From Ectocarpus siliculosus (lineage: Eukaryota; Sar; Phaeophyceae; Ectocarpales; Ectocarpaceae): a stretch of 64,000 nt of DNA. Of the stretch, positions 62,960-64,000 are shown one piece after another. Position numbers and translations under genes: made by a program. The notes under the pieces are model-generated. The model was not told where the DNA came from and ran no database searches. It saw only the letters and a program-made list of their open reading frames with translations. The stretch's first letter is position 1. The number at the start of each line of letters is the position of its first letter. The stretch spans positions 109,715 to 173,714 of the forward strand of contig FN649758.1 in NCBI GenBank assembly GCA_000310025.1, read 5' to 3'.

Positions 62960-63340
62960 GTAAGCGCACCGCATCACTCGAGCGACATTATTATCACACC
63001 CCCGTAGGTAGGGTCTTGTGGGCGCACTGCAACCACACGGGCGACATTATCACCCCCCCGTCAGGCCGGGTCCTGTGAGCGAGTATCACCACACGGGCGA
63101 AGTTATCACACCCCCTTGTTTTCACACCCCCTGTAAGCCGGGTCCTGTGAGCGCGCTTCATCACACGGGCGACGGTATCACACTCCCTTGTTATCACACC
63201 CCCTTGTTATCACACCCCCTGTTGGTGAGACTCTGTGAGTACACTTTATCACACGGGTGACATAAGATATCACACCCCCTACAGAATACCACACCCGTGT
63301 GATAACTTTCGTCCTCCCGAAAATGTTATCACACGGGTGT
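62960..63340 (-). repeat. Right subterminal repeats of the pogo-like element
   Basis: Several ~65-70-base units containing 'gggtcctgtgagcg', 'cacacgggcgac' and 'ttatcacaccccc'. 'gtgacataagatatcacacc' near 63257 echoes the left subterminal region near 59101. Such arrays commonly serve as transposase binding sites. Confidence 0.8.
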
Positions 63341-63361
63341 GGTATCTTATGCAACCTACGG
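63337..63361 (-). repeat. Right terminal inverted repeat
   Basis: Ends in 'gcaacctacgg' and is followed by TA. It is the complement of 58980-59004. Confidence 0.9.
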
Positions 63362-63363
63362 TA

Positions 63364-63550
63364 TACGCGCCTGCAAAACAAATCAACGTGTGTACAAACC
63401 ACGTGGAGTGCTCGAGAACCCCATTTCCGGGCAGTGCGGGTGCCTGGCGAGCGGAGTGGGATTACAGCAGTATCATCGGCAAAGGCAAACTATAATTATA
63501 AATATTACCCTTTATACAGGCACTCACCCGGCGTGGATGTCTCTCTCTGA

Positions 63551-63607
<57 letters not shown>

Positions 63608-64000
63608 CGTGGCGCCGCTTCTGCTGCTGCTGTTGCTATTCTACGGCTTCCTCGCCTGAGCTGCTGCTGCTGACTTGACGGCTTGGCCAAGCTTGGCCCA
63701 TGGGACTGTGAGATTGTTGTTCTACCCCCCCCGAGAAACGCCTTGTTTTGCAAAAATTCTCAATAACGCGCCGCATCACAGCAGGCACGCAGGCACAGCA
63801 GCAAACTCGAACCGAAAGAGAGAGAGGGAAAGAGAGCGAGCGAGAGAGAGCGGGCAATTTTATGGACGGGACGGGGGTGGGGGGCGGGGCTTCTTTTTCT
63901 GGAAGATATAATGACTGCAGCCAACACAGCAAGTGAGCGATGCCGCTGTTGCTACTGCGTTCCACTGAGACAAGACGTGAATATGATCAAAATATAATGT
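63364..64000. other. Flanking sequence with a CT microsatellite, no supported gene
   Basis: A (CT)n run lies at about 63539-63605 and a purine-rich GA stretch at 63815-63850. Frames across them are compositional artefacts. Confidence 0.6.

Larger units (their letters stand above)
58980..63361 (+). mobile_element. Complete pogo/Tigger-like DNA transposon, 4,382 bp
   Basis: The left end CCGTAGGTTGCATAAGATA and the reverse complement of the right end match over 25 bases with one difference. The element is flanked on both sides by TA (58978-58979 and 63362-63363), the target duplication expected for Tc1/mariner/pogo elements. It contains one spliced transposase gene plus subterminal repeats of 'ttatcacacgg' and 'tatcacacccc' type on both sides. 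The termini are well preserved although the transposase is broken, so the copy may be fairly recent or mobilised in trans. Confidence 0.9.

Noticed and set aside
1-64000. CRISPR arrays, bacterial operons, ribosome binding sites
   Set aside because: Gene structure is clearly eukaryotic with spliceosomal introns; tandem repeats seen lack spacer-repeat organisation.

Overview
The window is nuclear DNA from a eukaryote with an intron-dense, repeat-rich genome. The best fit is a brown alga of the Ectocarpus type. This is an inference from three things: GT-AG introns mostly a few hundred to about 1,800 bases long, a zinc motif with exact EsV-1-7 spacing (a family expanded in brown algae), and a centriole gene (CEP120) implying a flagellated lineage. 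No bacterial gene organisation, CRISPR array or convincing tRNA/rRNA was seen. Two 100-N gaps show that this is a draft scaffold.

Region 1-12.6 kb is repeat territory. It holds a foldback element in two inverted copies (2034-2792 and 11686-12447), a 4.65-kb segment bounded by 80-bp terminal inverted repeats, a ~223-bp tandem repeat, a 66-bp GC-rich minisatellite, a dispersed ~240-bp repeat, a gag-like coiled-coil ORF, and a gap flanked by identical 588-bp copies.

Region 12.6-20.6 kb is a rearranged PIF/Harbinger transposon. It has a broken accessory gene, 310-bp tandem repeats, a ~2-kb near-perfect palindrome, a multi-exon transposase with a 1-base frameshift, and a partial derivative in which one block has been flipped.

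Region 22.8-42.1 kb is a direct segmental duplication of about 6 kb. Each copy carries a minus-strand gene for a two-pass membrane protein with a cysteine-containing ectodomain. The left copy keeps frame through 11 exons and the right copy is decaying. A broken LINE-type retrotransposon (31.8-34.5 kb) lies between them.

Region 44.7-58.0 kb holds the ordinary host genes, both on the minus strand: a small 5-exon gene of unknown function and a 13-exon CEP120-like centriole gene whose exon phases all agree.

Region 58.98-63.36 kb is a complete pogo/Tigger-like DNA transposon with terminal inverted repeats and a TA target duplication. Its transposase begins with an EsV-1-7-type zinc motif exon, followed by CENP-B-like helix-turn-helix regions and a DDD catalytic core. 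This copy carries one stop and two frameshifts. The EsV-1-7/pogo fusion is the most novel element in the window.
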